Shown: positions 25,058 to 35,232, counted from the first letter of the stretch. The stretch is DNA of 40,309 nt from Oceanotoga teriensis (GCF_003148465.1 NZ_QGGI01000001.1:54861-95169), one strand, 5' to 3'. The notes: generated by a model not told the origin, from the sequence alone. Made by a program: numbers and translations.

Positions 25058-28000
25058 TATAAATAAATTTTTTATAGATAATATAGGTTTTATTCCTTTT
25101 GATATAAAAGGAGAAATCAAAAAAGTTAATAATGGTATAGAAGATATTTATGAAATATATATAGAAAATAATAAAAATGAAGCTTTTGAAATATATTTAA
25201 AAAAATATTTAACACGTATGCTAAAATCAGAAGTAAAGATTACTCCCGTGGGTAATAATTCTGTTGAATATTTTATAGAAAATTGGCAAAAATTGATAAT
25301 TGGTAATAATCTATATGAATATTTGATGCTACTACTTCCTATATTTGATGGAGAAAAAATAATTTTTAAAACATTTTCAAAATATGTTGTGACAAGATTA
25401 AAAAGAGAAAAATCAACCTTAAATTCTTTTATCGCAAGATACATAGGTAATAATATAAATTATGAATTTGAACTTGATGATAAATTAAAACCAGATTCCA
25501 AACCTATGGATTATTACTTTAATGAACCATCAAATTATTATAATAATACAGTCAATAAAATCTCTAATAAAAAAAATGATATCATAATAATTGGAAATAA
25601 TTTTAAAAAAATTCATACAGATATAAGTAGCATTCAATCAACAGAGGGAAGAATTGCGGTAATAAAGGGGAAAGTTTTTTATAAAGAATTTAATGATAAA
25701 AATAATATAGTTTCTTTATATGTTACTGATAATAATGATTCTATAGTAGTAAAACATTTTGCTTCTTTAGGAGCAGAAATAAATTCAAAAGTAAATATTG
25801 GAGATATGTTATTGATCGAAGGAAGTATATTCTATGATACTTTTATAAAAGATTTTTGTGTAAAACCTTTTAATCTTGTTAAAATTCAAGAAGAGTTCAA
25901 AACTTCTGAAGATAATAATGAAAGTAAAAGAGTAGAATTACATTCTCATTCTAAGCTTTCTCAAATGGATGGGATAATAGAAGTTAAAGATTTAGTGAAA
26001 AAAGCAAAAAAATTTGGTCATAAGGCTATAGCAATAACTGATCATGGTGCTATACAAAGTATACCTCAATTTTATGATGCAGCTTCTTCAATGGAAATTA
26101 AAGCAATTTATGGATTAGAAGCTAATGTCGTAGATGATTTTATAAATATTATAAATATAAACACTGAAGATCAATTAATAGATAAATGTGAATATGTTGT
26201 TTTTGATTTTGAAACAACTGGACTTCAACCAGCGGTAAATGAAATAATTGAAATAGGAGCTGTGAAAGTAAAAAATGGTGAAGTTATTGAAAAATTTCAT
26301 TCATTAATAAAACCAGAAAAATCTCTTCCACCAATAATAACTAAAATAACTGGAATAGATGAAGATATGTTAAAAGATAAAAATAGTATAAAAGAAGAAT
26401 TACCAAAATTCTTGAAATTCATAGGTAATTCCATTTTGGTAGCTCATAATGCTGATTTTGATTATAGATTTTTAAGAGAATGGGTTGGAAAAGTTCAAAA
26501 CAAAAAATATAAGAATACTTATATAGATACTTTATCACTTTCGAAATCTTTGATGAATCTTAGTGGTTATTCTCTCGATAAAGTTGTAAAAGGTCTTAAT
26601 CTGGGTAATTTTAATCATCATAGGGCTGATGAAGATGCTCATATAACAGCTTTAGTATTTTTAAAATTAATAGAAATGGCTATGTCAAGAGGAGTTAAAT
26701 ATTTATCTGACTTCGATAAACTAAGAAAATTTATAGATTATAAAAGTTTAAGACCTATGCATATGACTGTTTTGGTAAAAAATAGAACAGGTCTTAAAAA
26801 TCTTTATAAACTTGTCTCAAATTCACACGTAAAATATTTTTATAGAATTCCAAGAATATTAAAAAGTGAATTATCTAATCTAAGAGATGGATTATTGATA
26901 GGATCAGGTTGTGAAAATGGTGAACTTTGTCAGGCTTTTATTCGTGGTGCAACAAAAGATGAATTATTAGAAACTGCAAAATTTTTTGATTATATTGAAA
27001 TAATGCCAATAGATTCTCTTGAAATCAGAGAAGAATTCTCTGATGAAAGAGCCATTGAAATGTATAAAATGATATATGAAGTCGCAAGAGAACTCGATAT
27101 TCCAGCAGTAATGACTGGTAATGTTCATTATCTTGAAAAACATGAAAGAAAGTTTAGAACTGCTTTAAAAGTCGCAGATAAAAAGAGATATTATAAATCT
27201 AATAGATATTTTAGAACAACAGATGAAATGCTCGATGCAACTTTTAAAATATTTAATAATAAATCAATATGCGAAGAATTAGTTATAAAAAATAGCAATC
27301 TAATAGCAGATTCTATAGAAGAAATTCAACCTTTAAAGAAAAAATTAAATCCTCCTAATATTGAAAATGCTGAAAACCAAGTTAGAGAATTGACTATGAA
27401 TAAAGCTTATGAAATGTATGGCGAGAAATTGCCTGAAATAGTTATGAAAAGACTTGAAAGAGAATTAAACTCCATAATCAAACATGGTTATTCTGTTTTA
27501 TATTTAATGGCTCAAAAAATAGTAAAAAAATCTAATGATGATGGTTATCTTGTTGGTTCAAGAGGTTCTGTTGGAAGTTCTCTTGTAGCAACTATGATGG
27601 GTATAACAGAAGTTAATCCTTTACCGCCTCATTATTATTGTCCAAAATGTAAAAAAAGCATCTTTTTTACAGATGGAAAATATGGTTCTGGATATGATTT
27701 GCCAGATAAAAAATGTGAAGATTGTAATATTATGATGAAAAAAAATGGACAGGACATTCCTTTTGAAACTTTTATGGGATTTGAAGGAGATAAAATCCCT
27801 GATATAGATTTGAATTTTTCTGGAGAATATCAAGCAAGAGCACATAAATACGTTGAAGAAATGTTTGGAACGGGGCATGTTTTTAAAGCAGGAACTATAT
27901 CAACAGTAGCTGAAAGAACTGCTTTTGAATATGCAAGAAAATATTCAGAAAAATACTCCGAAGTAACTGGAAAAACTCTTAGAAACTGTGAAATGCAAAG

Positions 28001-29237
28001 AATAGCTAATGCGATAACAGGTGTAAAAAGAACTACAGGTCAACATCCTGGTGGTTTGATGATAGTTCCAAAAGAATTTGAAATTTTTGATTTTACACCT
28101 ATACAGTTTCCAGCTAATGATACAAAATCAGATGTTAAAACTACACATTTTGATTATCATGTAATACATGATGATCTCGTAAAACTTGATGCATTAGGAC
28201 ATGATGATCCAACATTTATAAGAATGTTGACTGATCTGACAGGAATATCTCCATTTGATATTCCCATGGATGATAAAAAAACTATGAGTATATTCTCATC
28301 AACTCAAACCTTAAATATAGATTTAAAAAACGAATTAAATACGACTGTTGGTTCTCTTGGAATCCCTGAATTTGGAACAAATTTTGTTCGAAGAATGCTT
28401 GAAGATACTAGGCCAAAAACATTCGCTGAACTCGTTAGAATCTCAGGGTTATCACATGGTACTGATGTTTGGTCAGGAAATGCAAAAAATTATATAGATG
28501 ATGGAATTGCAACTCTAAATGATGTAATAGCTTGTAGAGACGATATAATGAATTATTTAATATTAAAAGGTGCAGATCCAAAGAAATCTTTCTTCATAAT
28601 GGAAAAAGTTAGAAAAGGAAAAGGTTTAACCCCTGAAGATGAAGAACTTATGAAAAATGTAAAAGTACCTGAATGGTTTTTAAATTCTTGTAAAAAAATT
28701 AAATATTTGTTTCCTAAAGCACATGCTGCTGCTTATGTTTCCATGGCTTTTAGAATTGCTTGGTTTAAAGTACACAAACCTTTAGCATTTTATGCAACTT
28801 ATTTTAGTGTAAAAGGCGATGAATTTAATCTTGAAGTAATAATAAAAGGAAAGGATTCTATAAAAAGAAGATTAATGGAACTTAGAAGTATGGAATTAGA
28901 TGTAAAGAAAAAAAATGAAAGAACTGTTTTAGAAATAGCTTTAGAAATGCTGTTAAGAGGATTTTCATTTAAAAACGTTGATCTTTATAGATCAGATTCT
29001 AAAAAATTTTTAATAGATGGTAAAAGCTTAATAATTCCTTTTATAAAAATTCCTAATTTAGGTGAAAAAGCTGCTAAAAGCGTAATTGTAGCAAGAAATA
29101 AAGGTGAATTTCAATCTATAGAAGAATTAATTTCAAGAACTGGTGTAAATAAATCTAATATAGAAACTTTAAAAGACATGAAAATATTAGATGGATTACC
29201 AGATAAAAATCAAATGTCTTTATTCGGTGGTATATAA
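25047..29237 (+). CDS. polC: DNA polymerase III alpha subunit, PolC type
   Basis: 1396 residues from TTG 25047, chosen because GAGGTG (25035-25040) lies six bases upstream; an ATG at 25023 has no ribosome site. Domains: N-terminal region, OB-fold at about 200-285, PHP domain from RVELHSHSK (295) interrupted by a DEDD proofreading exonuclease (YVVFDFETTG with Asp387 and Glu389; VAHNADFDYRFLREW; HHRADEDAHIT), then the C-family core with GSRGSVGSSLVATMM, zinc site YYCPKCKKS and DKKCEDC, and catalytic aspartates 919 and 921 in PDIDLNFSG. Main replicative polymerase with built-in proofreading. It ends in the start codon of the next gene (TAATG). Confidence 0.95.
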   Translation: MQNNINKFFIDNIGFIPFDIKGEIKKVNNGIEDIYEIYIENNKNEAFEIYLKKYLTRMLKSEVKITPVGNNSVEYFIENWQKLIIGNNLYEYLMLLLPIFDGEKIIFKTFSKYVVTRLKREKSTLNSFIARYIGNNINYEFELDDKLKPDSKPMDYYFNEPSNYYNNTVNKISNKKNDIIIIGNNFKKIHTDISSIQSTEGRIAVIKGKVFYKEFNDKNNIVSLYVTDNNDSIVVKHFASLGAEINSKVNIGDMLLIEGSIFYDTFIKDFCVKPFNLVKIQEEFKTSEDNNESKRVELHSHSKLSQMDGIIEVKDLVKKAKKFGHKAIAITDHGAIQSIPQFYDAASSMEIKAIYGLEANVVDDFINIININTEDQLIDKCEYVVFDFETTGLQPAVNEIIEIGAVKVKNGEVIEKFHSLIKPEKSLPPIITKITGIDEDMLKDKNSIKEELPKFLKFIGNSILVAHNADFDYRFLREWVGKVQNKKYKNTYIDTLSLSKSLMNLSGYSLDKVVKGLNLGNFNHHRADEDAHITALVFLKLIEMAMSRGVKYLSDFDKLRKFIDYKSLRPMHMTVLVKNRTGLKNLYKLVSNSHVKYFYRIPRILKSELSNLRDGLLIGSGCENGELCQAFIRGATKDELLETAKFFDYIEIMPIDSLEIREEFSDERAIEMYKMIYEVARELDIPAVMTGNVHYLEKHERKFRTALKVADKKRYYKSNRYFRTTDEMLDATFKIFNNKSICEELVIKNSNLIADSIEEIQPLKKKLNPPNIENAENQVRELTMNKAYEMYGEKLPEIVMKRLERELNSIIKHGYSVLYLMAQKIVKKSNDDGYLVGSRGSVGSSLVATMMGITEVNPLPPHYYCPKCKKSIFFTDGKYGSGYDLPDKKCEDCNIMMKKNGQDIPFETFMGFEGDKIPDIDLNFSGEYQARAHKYVEEMFGTGHVFKAGTISTVAERTAFEYARKYSEKYSEVTGKTLRNCEMQRIANAITGVKRTTGQHPGGLMIVPKEFEIFDFTPIQFPANDTKSDVKTTHFDYHVIHDDLVKLDALGHDDPTFIRMLTDLTGISPFDIPMDDKKTMSIFSSTQTLNIDLKNELNTTVGSLGIPEFGTNFVRRMLEDTRPKTFAELVRISGLSHGTDVWSGNAKNYIDDGIATLNDVIACRDDIMNYLILKGADPKKSFFIMEKVRKGKGLTPEDEELMKNVKVPEWFLNSCKKIKYLFPKAHAAAYVSMAFRIAWFKVHKPLAFYATYFSVKGDEFNLEVIIKGKDSIKRRLMELRSMELDVKKKNERTVLEIALEMLLRGFSFKNVDLYRSDSKKFLIDGKSLIIPFIKIPNLGEKAAKSVIVARNKGEFQSIEELISRTGVNKSNIETLKDMKILDGLPDKNQMSLFGGI

Positions 29238-30295
29238 TGGAAGGTTTTATAAGTTTAAAACAATTAAAAAAATTAACTGAATTTGTGGACTCTTTTTGTG
29301 GTACAACTGAACCTTCTCATAGAAAAGTTACTTTTTTTTATGATAAAGGTTTAAAAGTTTATGCCAGTGATGGATGTGCAAAAATGTTGATGAACTTTTC
29401 AAGAGATTTTTTACCTTTTGATGGGGTATCAATAATTCCAATAAGATATTTAAAAGGTTTATTAAGGGGAAGCAAAAATCAAAAAAATTCAATAGTAAAA
29501 TTAAGTATATTAGAAGACAAATTAGAGATAGAATATGATGATATGACATTATCTGCACAAATTCAAAAAGAAGAAGAAATTCCTTATATTTTAAAAGAAT
29601 TTACTCCTTTAAAAACTTTGAATATAAAAGATTTTTATAACACACTTGATTATGTATCTGTTTCCGCTAATGAAGATGATTTTATAGAAATATATACTGA
29701 TAAAAATTTGTTGAATTTTAGATATCAGAATCAATTTTACATTTTACAATCTTCGATAAAAGATTTTAATCAAGAAATAAACATAAAAATTCCTTTTACA
29801 AGTGCAAGGCATATAGTAAAATCATTAAAAAAATTAAATAAAAATAATAATATTGCAATTGGTTATAAAAATGAAACTTTATTGATATATGCCCCAGGAT
29901 TGATAATGAATATATGTTCTAAAGAAAATGATTTTTTAAAAATAAACTTTTCAAAATCTATTTTAGAAAAATTGCAAATAGATCCAACACACTTAAAAAA
30001 AGCTCTTGATAAATTTTATATATCTTTTTCAAAAAATAATATATCCTATTTAATTTTTAAACAAGATCATAGTTTTTTATATAAAAAAGAAAATGATTCA
30101 AATATATCTTGGAAACTACCTTATTCAACTATAAATCAATATTTAATTAAAATTCATATAAGAAAATTAAGATCCTATTTATCAAGAATGAAAGGTAAAA
30201 TAACTTTGTTTTTTTATGAGGATAGAATAATGATAAAAGATAAAAATGACTTTATAGCTATAATGTTTATTGAAGAAATTAAATTGGTTATTTAA
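29237..30295 (+). CDS. Divergent DnaN-like (sliding clamp fold) protein
   Basis: 352 residues, near the 366 of a beta clamp. Three repeats with the same pattern are visible: about 5-115 (ISLKQLKKLTEFV, GLKVYASDGCAKM, SIIPIRYLKGLL), 120-237 (LNIKDFYNTLDYVSVSANED, IKIPFTSARHIVKSL, LLIYAPGLIMNIC) and 240-350 (ILEKLQIDPTHLKKALDKFY, KLPYSTINQYLI, ITLFFYEDRIMIKD). Each has a helix, paired strands, an I-P turn and a further helix, as in the three clamp domains. The start overlaps the polC stop by 1 bp, so translation is coupled. This suggests a polymerase accessory factor; it could be the genuine clamp or a paralogue. I infer the fold from pattern, not from strong sequence similarity. Confidence 0.55.
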   Translation: MEGFISLKQLKKLTEFVDSFCGTTEPSHRKVTFFYDKGLKVYASDGCAKMLMNFSRDFLPFDGVSIIPIRYLKGLLRGSKNQKNSIVKLSILEDKLEIEYDDMTLSAQIQKEEEIPYILKEFTPLKTLNIKDFYNTLDYVSVSANEDDFIEIYTDKNLLNFRYQNQFYILQSSIKDFNQEINIKIPFTSARHIVKSLKKLNKNNNIAIGYKNETLLIYAPGLIMNICSKENDFLKINFSKSILEKLQIDPTHLKKALDKFYISFSKNNISYLIFKQDHSFLYKKENDSNISWKLPYSTINQYLIKIHIRKLRSYLSRMKGKITLFFYEDRIMIKDKNDFIAIMFIEEIKLVI

Positions 30296-30344
30296 TGATA
30301 AATTACTTTTGAAAAAAAGTTTAAAATTTCTTAATCTAAAATAG

Positions 30345-30372
30345 TTGAAATGAAAAATTTATAGTATATAAT
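30345..30372 (+). promoter_or_regulatory. Promoter of cysE-cysK
   Basis: TTGAAA (30345-30350) and TATAAT (30367-30372), 16-bp spacer. The predicted start lies at the beginning of the hairpin at 30378. Confidence 0.65.
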
Positions 30373-30405
30373 AAAAACAGGTTGCAATTAGCAACTTGTT
30401 TTTAT
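30373..30405 (+). terminator. Terminator of the ruvC-polC operon
   Basis: Stem CAGGTTGC / GCAACTTG (one G-U pair), 5-base loop, flanked by five A and five T. It overlaps the start point of the cysE promoter, so cysE messages would begin with this hairpin, while read-through from polC would stop there. Confidence 0.8.
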
Positions 30406-30430
30406 TATATAATTCCGACTTTTTTTATAC

Positions 30431-30449
30431 TAATTCCAAGGGGGAATTA
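30431..30449 (+). promoter_or_regulatory. Hairpin enclosing the cysE ribosome site
   Basis: TAATTCC / GGAATTA form a 7-bp stem whose loop and 3' arm contain the AAGGGGG ribosome site of cysE. Could limit translation; no ligand-binding element is visible around it. Confidence 0.4.
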
Positions 30450-30451
30450 AA

Positions 30452-31057
30452 TTGTTTAATTTTATAAAAGATTTCTTTAAAATATTTCAAAATGCCAATA
30501 AAGATCTTTCAATGTATTTAAAAAAAGATCCAACAGCAAGTTCAAAAGCAAAAGTTTTTTTTACTTCAACAGCATTTCATGGCCTATTAAATTATAGATT
30601 TTCACATTTTTTCTATAAATATAAATTATATTTTATATCTTATTTAATCCATATTTTTGGAAAAATTCTTTATTCAATGGAAATTCATCCAGCAGCTGAA
30701 TTAGAGGCTGGAATAGTAATAGATCATGGTTTTGGAATAGTAATTGGTGAAACTGCTAAAGTTGGTGAAGGAACTTTAATATATCATGGAGTAACTCTTG
30801 GTTCTAAAAAAGTTGTAAAAGGTAAAAGACATCCAGAAATAGGAAAAGATGTTATGTTGGGATCTGGAGCAAAAATTTTAGGACCTATTTTTGTAGGAAA
30901 TGGTTCAATAATAGGTTCTAACTCTGTTGTATTGATGGATATTCCTCCAAAATCTCTAGCTGTTGGAATTCCTGCAAAAATCAAAAAAATTAATTGTACT
31001 TCAAATTCTGTAATGTATTTAAATGATAAAATTTCAAATGCCGACTTCATAATATAA
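30452..31057 (+). CDS. cysE: Serine O-acetyltransferase
   Basis: 201 residues starting at TTG 30452 with AAGGGGG seven bases upstream. Left-handed beta-helix hexapeptide repeats run from about 80 to 180: EIHPAAELEAGIVIDHGFGI, VIGETAKVGEGTLIYHGVTL, RHPEIGKDVMLGSGAKILGP. The DHGFG...GETA block contains the active-site His. Acetylates serine with acetyl-CoA, the first step of cysteine synthesis. The N-terminal helical part is shorter than in E. coli CysE (about 273), the compact form common in Gram-positive-type genomes. Followed after 13 bp by cysK; they act in sequence and may form the cysteine synthase complex. Confidence 0.93.
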   Translation: MFNFIKDFFKIFQNANKDLSMYLKKDPTASSKAKVFFTSTAFHGLLNYRFSHFFYKYKLYFISYLIHIFGKILYSMEIHPAAELEAGIVIDHGFGIVIGETAKVGEGTLIYHGVTLGSKKVVKGKRHPEIGKDVMLGSGAKILGPIFVGNGSIIGSNSVVLMDIPPKSLAVGIPAKIKKINCTSNSVMYLNDKISNADFII

Positions 31058-31070
31058 GGAGGAATTAAAT

Positions 31071-31961
31071 ATGATATATACAGCTATAGGAAATACCCCT
31101 ATAATTACTTTATCTAATATTGTAAAAAAAGGCCAAATTTTTATAAAACTTGAAAAAAATAATCCTGCTGGAAGTGTTAAAGATAGACCAGCATTTTTTA
31201 TGATTCAAGATGCTGAGAAAAATGGTTTTTTAGGTCCTCATCAAAAAATAATTGTAGAGCCAACAAGCGGTAATACTGGAATTGCATTGGCTTCTATTGG
31301 AATAAGTAAAGGATATGAAGTTATTTTAACTATGCCTGAAAGTATGAGTCTTGAAAGAAGAAAAGTTTTGGAATTACTTGGAGCGAAATTAGTATTAACT
31401 CCTGCTGAAAAAGGTATGAAAGGATCAATTGAAAAAGCTTTAGAAATTAAAAATGAATTAAATGCTTTTATGCCGAATCAATTTGAAAATCCAGCAAATC
31501 CAAAAGCACATGAAATTACAACTGGTCCTGAAATACTAAAACAAATGGATTTCAATTTAGATGGCTTTGTTGCAGGTGTTGGAACTGGCGGAACTATTTC
31601 AGGAATCGGTAAAGTACTCAGAAATTTCTTTGGAGAATGCATAAATATAAGTGCTGTTGAACCTTATGAATCAGCTGTATTATCAGGCGGAAATCCTGGA
31701 AAACATAAAATACAAGGTATTGGTGCTGGTTTTATTCCTAAAAATTTAAATTTAGAGATTTTAGATGAAATAATAAAAATAGAAAGTGATGAAGCCTTAG
31801 AATATCAAAAAAGATTAGCAAAAGAAGAAGGTTTATTTGTCGGTATTTCATCTGGTGCTAATGTAGCTGCAGCTATAAAATTATTGAAAAAACTCGGAGA
31901 TAATAGAAGAATATTAACAATAGCTTGTGATTCTGGTGAAAGATATATGAGTTTATTATAA
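31071..31961 (+). CDS. cysK: Cysteine synthase (O-acetylserine sulfhydrylase)
   Basis: 296 residues. PLP lysine is Lys37 in NPAGSVKDRP; the substrate loop is EPTSGNTGIALA; GVGTGGTISGIGKVL binds the PLP phosphate; EGLFVGISSGANVAAAI is the last conserved block. Converts O-acetylserine and sulfide to cysteine. Slightly shorter than E. coli CysK (323) but complete. Second gene of cysE-cysK, ending at a strong terminator. Confidence 0.94.
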   Translation: MIYTAIGNTPIITLSNIVKKGQIFIKLEKNNPAGSVKDRPAFFMIQDAEKNGFLGPHQKIIVEPTSGNTGIALASIGISKGYEVILTMPESMSLERRKVLELLGAKLVLTPAEKGMKGSIEKALEIKNELNAFMPNQFENPANPKAHEITTGPEILKQMDFNLDGFVAGVGTGGTISGIGKVLRNFFGECINISAVEPYESAVLSGGNPGKHKIQGIGAGFIPKNLNLEILDEIIKIESDEALEYQKRLAKEEGLFVGISSGANVAAAIKLLKKLGDNRRILTIACDSGERYMSLL

Positions 31962-31970
31962 AATTATTAT

Positions 31971-31998
31971 AAAAAGGGCTTTATATAGCCCTTTTTTT
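31971..31998 (+). terminator. Terminator of cysE-cysK
   Basis: Stem AAAAAGGGCT / AGCCCTTTTT with a 6-base loop and seven T. Confidence 0.9.
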
Positions 31999-32075
31999 GT
32001 AATTAAAATGTTATATTGATTTTTATATAAAATGATAAAATATAAGATGCGATTATTTTAATAGGAGGAATTTTT

Positions 32076-33308
32076 ATGAAAGAAAAATATTGCTCTTTTT
32101 GTGGAAAATCTCAAGAAGAAGTAAATGCATTAATAGCTGGTCCAAATGGAATATATATATGTGATGAATGTATAGATCTTTTTGGTGATCTAATAGAAGA
32201 TAATTTAAATAAAGAGACAAAAAAAGATATTAAAAACTTAAATGATATTCCAACACCAAAACTAATAAAATCAGAACTTGACAAATATATAGTCGGTCAA
32301 GATAAAGCTAAAAAAATAATTTCTGTTGCTGTTTATAATCATTATAAAAGAATTGCTACGGGAAAAAGCTTTGAAGACATTGAAATAGATAAATCAAATG
32401 TTTTAATGGTTGGCCCTACTGGAACTGGAAAAACTTTAATAGCTCAAACCTTAGCAAGAATTTTAGATGTTCCTTTTGCAATTGCTGATGCAACTCCATT
32501 AACAGAAGCAGGATATGTTGGAGATGATGTTGAAAATATTATTTTAAGACTCTTACAATCGGCTAACTTCGATGTTGAAAAAGCTCAAAAAGGAATAATA
32601 TATATAGATGAAATCGATAAAATAACAAGAAAATCACCAAATCCTTCAATAACAAGAGATGTTTCAGGTGAAGGAGTTCAACAAGCCTTGTTAAAGATAG
32701 TAGAAGGTACTGTTGCTAATATTCCCCCTCAAGGTGGTAGAAAACATCCTTATCAAGAGTTCATAAAAGTTGATACTTCAAATATATTATTTATAGCAGG
32801 TGGAGCTTTTGATGGTCTTGTAGATATTATTAAAAAAAGAACACAATCATCAACAATGGGTTTTGGTGCAGATATAAAATCAAAGAAAGCCTTAAGAGAT
32901 GGTGAATTTTTATCTATGGCAACACCTGATGATTTAGTTCATTTTGGATTGATTCCAGAATTTGTAGGAAGATTTCCTGTTTTGAGTACTTTAGGTGATT
33001 TAAATGAAAATGATTTAGTTAGAATAATTAAAGAACCAAAAAATGCCATTTTAAAACAATATACAAAAATGTTGGATTTAGATGATATAGAAATAGAATT
33101 TACAGATGATGCATTAATAGAAATCGCAAAAACAGCTTTAAAAAGAGGCACTGGTGCAAGAGCCTTAAAAAGTGTTTTTGAAGAAGTTATGATTGATATA
33201 ATGTATGATGCACCAGATATAAAAGATGAAATTGATAAAATAATAATAGATGAAAATGTTGTAAAGAATGAAAAACAAGCTATATTAATAAAGAAAAAAT
33301 CTGCTTGA
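32076..33308 (+). CDS. clpX: ClpX, ATP-binding unfoldase of ClpXP
   Basis: 410 residues. N-terminal zinc-binding dimer domain ([21 protein letters not shown]); Walker [12 protein letters not shown]; pore loop GYVGD; Walker [11 protein letters not shown]; a M-G-F stretch ([10 protein letters not shown]) at the place of the ClpP-contacting IGF loop; sensor 2 [12 protein letters not shown]. It unfolds tagged proteins and feeds them to ClpP; clpP is not in the window. GGAGG is at 32063-32067. Followed closely by tsaD and dus, so a three-gene operon. Confidence 0.95.
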   Translation: MKEKYCSFCGKSQEEVNALIAGPNGIYICDECIDLFGDLIEDNLNKETKKDIKNLNDIPTPKLIKSELDKYIVGQDKAKKIISVAVYNHYKRIATGKSFEDIEIDKSNVLMVGPTGTGKTLIAQTLARILDVPFAIADATPLTEAGYVGDDVENIILRLLQSANFDVEKAQKGIIYIDEIDKITRKSPNPSITRDVSGEGVQQALLKIVEGTVANIPPQGGRKHPYQEFIKVDTSNILFIAGGAFDGLVDIIKKRTQSSTMGFGADIKSKKALRDGEFLSMATPDDLVHFGLIPEFVGRFPVLSTLGDLNENDLVRIIKEPKNAILKQYTKMLDLDDIEIEFTDDALIEIAKTALKRGTGARALKSVFEEVMIDIMYDAPDIKDEIDKIIIDENVVKNEKQAILIKKKSA

Positions 33309-33317
33309 GGTGATCAT

Positions 33318-34307
33318 ATGGAACCTATAATATTAGGAATTGAAACATCCTGCGATGAAACATCTGTAGCTTTATTAAAAGGAAAACACGAAATATTATC
33401 TGATATAATCATCTCTCAAATAGATATACATAAAATTTTTGGTGGTGTAGTACCAGAAGTAGCTTCAAGAAAACATATAGATTTTTTATATAAAATAACA
33501 AAAGAAGTATTTCAAAAAGCAAATATTAAATATGATGATATAGATGCAATTGCAGTTACTTATGGTCCTGGATTAGTAGGCTCTTTACTTATGGGTTTAA
33601 ATTTTGCTAAATCTTTAAGTTTTTCTTTAAATAAACCTTTAATAGGAGTTAATCATTTAATGGGTCATATTTATGCAAATTTTTTAGCTTTTAAAGACTT
33701 AAAACCACCTTTTATTGTTTTATTAGTTTCTGGTGGCCATACAATGATAATACATGCAAAAGATTATATGGATTTTGAAATAATTGGGAAAACTAGAGAT
33801 GATGCTGCTGGAGAAGCTTTTGATAAAGTTTCTAAAATGATGAATACAGGTTATCCAGGTGGACCCGTAATAGATAGACTGGCAAAAATGGGTAAAAATA
33901 TATATAAATTTCCTAAACCATTATATAATAATGGTTATGATTTTTCTTTTTCTGGATTAAAAACTTCTGTATTATATTTTTTAAAAGAACATAGTCAAGC
34001 AAATATCGAAGATATTGCTTGTTCATTTCAAGAATCTCTAATAGATACCCTTGTACATAAAGTTGTTAAATATTCAAATGATTCTGGAGTTAAAAAAGTA
34101 GTTATAGCCGGTGGTGTTGCAGCTAATTCTTTATTGAGATCTAAATTTGATGGAATAAAAAATATAAATATTTATTATCCAAATCTGAAATATTGTACAG
34201 ATAATGCCGCTATGATAGCAAGAGCAGGATATGAAAAATTTATAAGAAATCAATTTTCAGATTTAAATTTAGATGCTATACCTAATTTAGGACTTAAGGA
34301 GTTATAA
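33318..34307 (+). CDS. tsaD: TsaD, tRNA threonylcarbamoyladenosine transferase
   Basis: 329 residues. ASKHA fold with N-terminal ILGIETSCDETSVAL, the metal-binding HxxxH in GVNHLMGHIYANF, LLVSGGHTMIIH, GKTRDDAAGEAFDKVSKMM and VIAGGVAANSLLR, and C-terminal CTDNAAMIARAG. It moves the threonylcarbamoyl group to A37 of ANN-decoding tRNAs with TsaB and TsaE. GAGGTGATCAT is the ribosome site, 9 bp after the clpX stop. One base separates it from the dus gene, so translation is coupled. Confidence 0.95.
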   Translation: MEPIILGIETSCDETSVALLKGKHEILSDIIISQIDIHKIFGGVVPEVASRKHIDFLYKITKEVFQKANIKYDDIDAIAVTYGPGLVGSLLMGLNFAKSLSFSLNKPLIGVNHLMGHIYANFLAFKDLKPPFIVLLVSGGHTMIIHAKDYMDFEIIGKTRDDAAGEAFDKVSKMMNTGYPGGPVIDRLAKMGKNIYKFPKPLYNNGYDFSFSGLKTSVLYFLKEHSQANIEDIACSFQESLIDTLVHKVVKYSNDSGVKKVVIAGGVAANSLLRSKFDGIKNINIYYPNLKYCTDNAAMIARAGYEKFIRNQFSDLNLDAIPNLGLKEL

Positions 34308-34308
34308 A

Positions 34309-35229
34309 ATGGATTTAATTAACAAAAAAGGGCTTGCACCAATGGCAGATTATAGTGATTATATATTCAGAAAAATCTGTGTAGATCATGGAGCTGAATT
34401 TACAATCACAGAAATGATATCCTCAGATGCTATAATAAAAAATATAAAACCAACTTTCAAACTTTTACCACATGAAGATGAAAAAAATATTGGAATCCAA
34501 TTATTTGGAAATTCTCCATCTGTAATGTCAGATGCTGCTAAAATAGTTGAAAATTACGGTGATTGGATAGATATAAATGCCGGCTGTCCAGTAAAAAAAG
34601 TTGTTAAAAGAGGTGCTGGTTCAGCATTATTAAAAGATTTAGATAATTTATCAAATATAATATTCTCTATAAAAAAGAAGGTTAGCATTCCAGTAGGAGT
34701 AAAAGTAAGAATCGGTTATGATAGTTTTATTTTAGATGAAATACAAAAAAAAGTAGAAGATGCTGGTGCGGATTATTTAATAATACACGGAAGAACAAGA
34801 GAAGAATTTTATAAAGGAATTGCAAGAAGAGATTTTTTCCCAAATATAAAAGAAAAATCTAAAATACTTATAGGCGGTTCTGGAGATATATTTGAAAAAG
34901 AAGATATAGATTATTATTTAAATGAAATTAAAACTGATTTTATAATAATCGCAAGAGGTGCAATAGGAAACCCTTGGATTTTTGAAAATAAAATTCCAAA
35001 TATCCATGAAAAATTTGAATTATGTTTAAAACATTTAGATTCTTTGATATTAGATTCAAAAAATGAAAAAAATGGTGTAGACAGATTTAAAAAATTTTTA
35101 GTTGGATATACTAAAGGTATAAAAGGTTCAAAAGAATTAAGAAGTAATCTATCAAAACTTTCTTCTTTTAAAGAAGTCAAATCACATTTAAATGATATTT
35201 TAACAATAAATGAATTACACAACTTGTAG
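34309..35229 (+). CDS. tRNA-dihydrouridine synthase
   Basis: 306 residues. FMN-binding TIM barrel: GLAPMADYSDYIFRKIC, IGIQLFGNSPSVMSDAAKIV, and the catalytic Cys in DINAGCPVKKVVKRGAGSAL; VKVRIGYDS, YLIIHGRTREEFYKGIARRD and IIARGAIGNPWIF are the later FMN-binding blocks. It reduces specific uridines in tRNA with NADPH. DusB-like by general sequence, but I leave the exact subgroup open. Third gene of clpX-tsaD-dus; AAGGAG lies inside the end of tsaD. Confidence 0.9.
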   Translation: MDLINKKGLAPMADYSDYIFRKICVDHGAEFTITEMISSDAIIKNIKPTFKLLPHEDEKNIGIQLFGNSPSVMSDAAKIVENYGDWIDINAGCPVKKVVKRGAGSALLKDLDNLSNIIFSIKKKVSIPVGVKVRIGYDSFILDEIQKKVEDAGADYLIIHGRTREEFYKGIARRDFFPNIKEKSKILIGGSGDIFEKEDIDYYLNEIKTDFIIIARGAIGNPWIFENKIPNIHEKFELCLKHLDSLILDSKNEKNGVDRFKKFLVGYTKGIKGSKELRSNLSKLSSFKEVKSHLNDILTINELHNL

Positions 35230-35232
35230 AAT

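Noticed and set aside
29328-29558. Minus-strand frames within polC, the clamp-like gene, cysE and others
   Set aside because: Antisense shadows of strongly coding AT-rich genes without ribosome sites.
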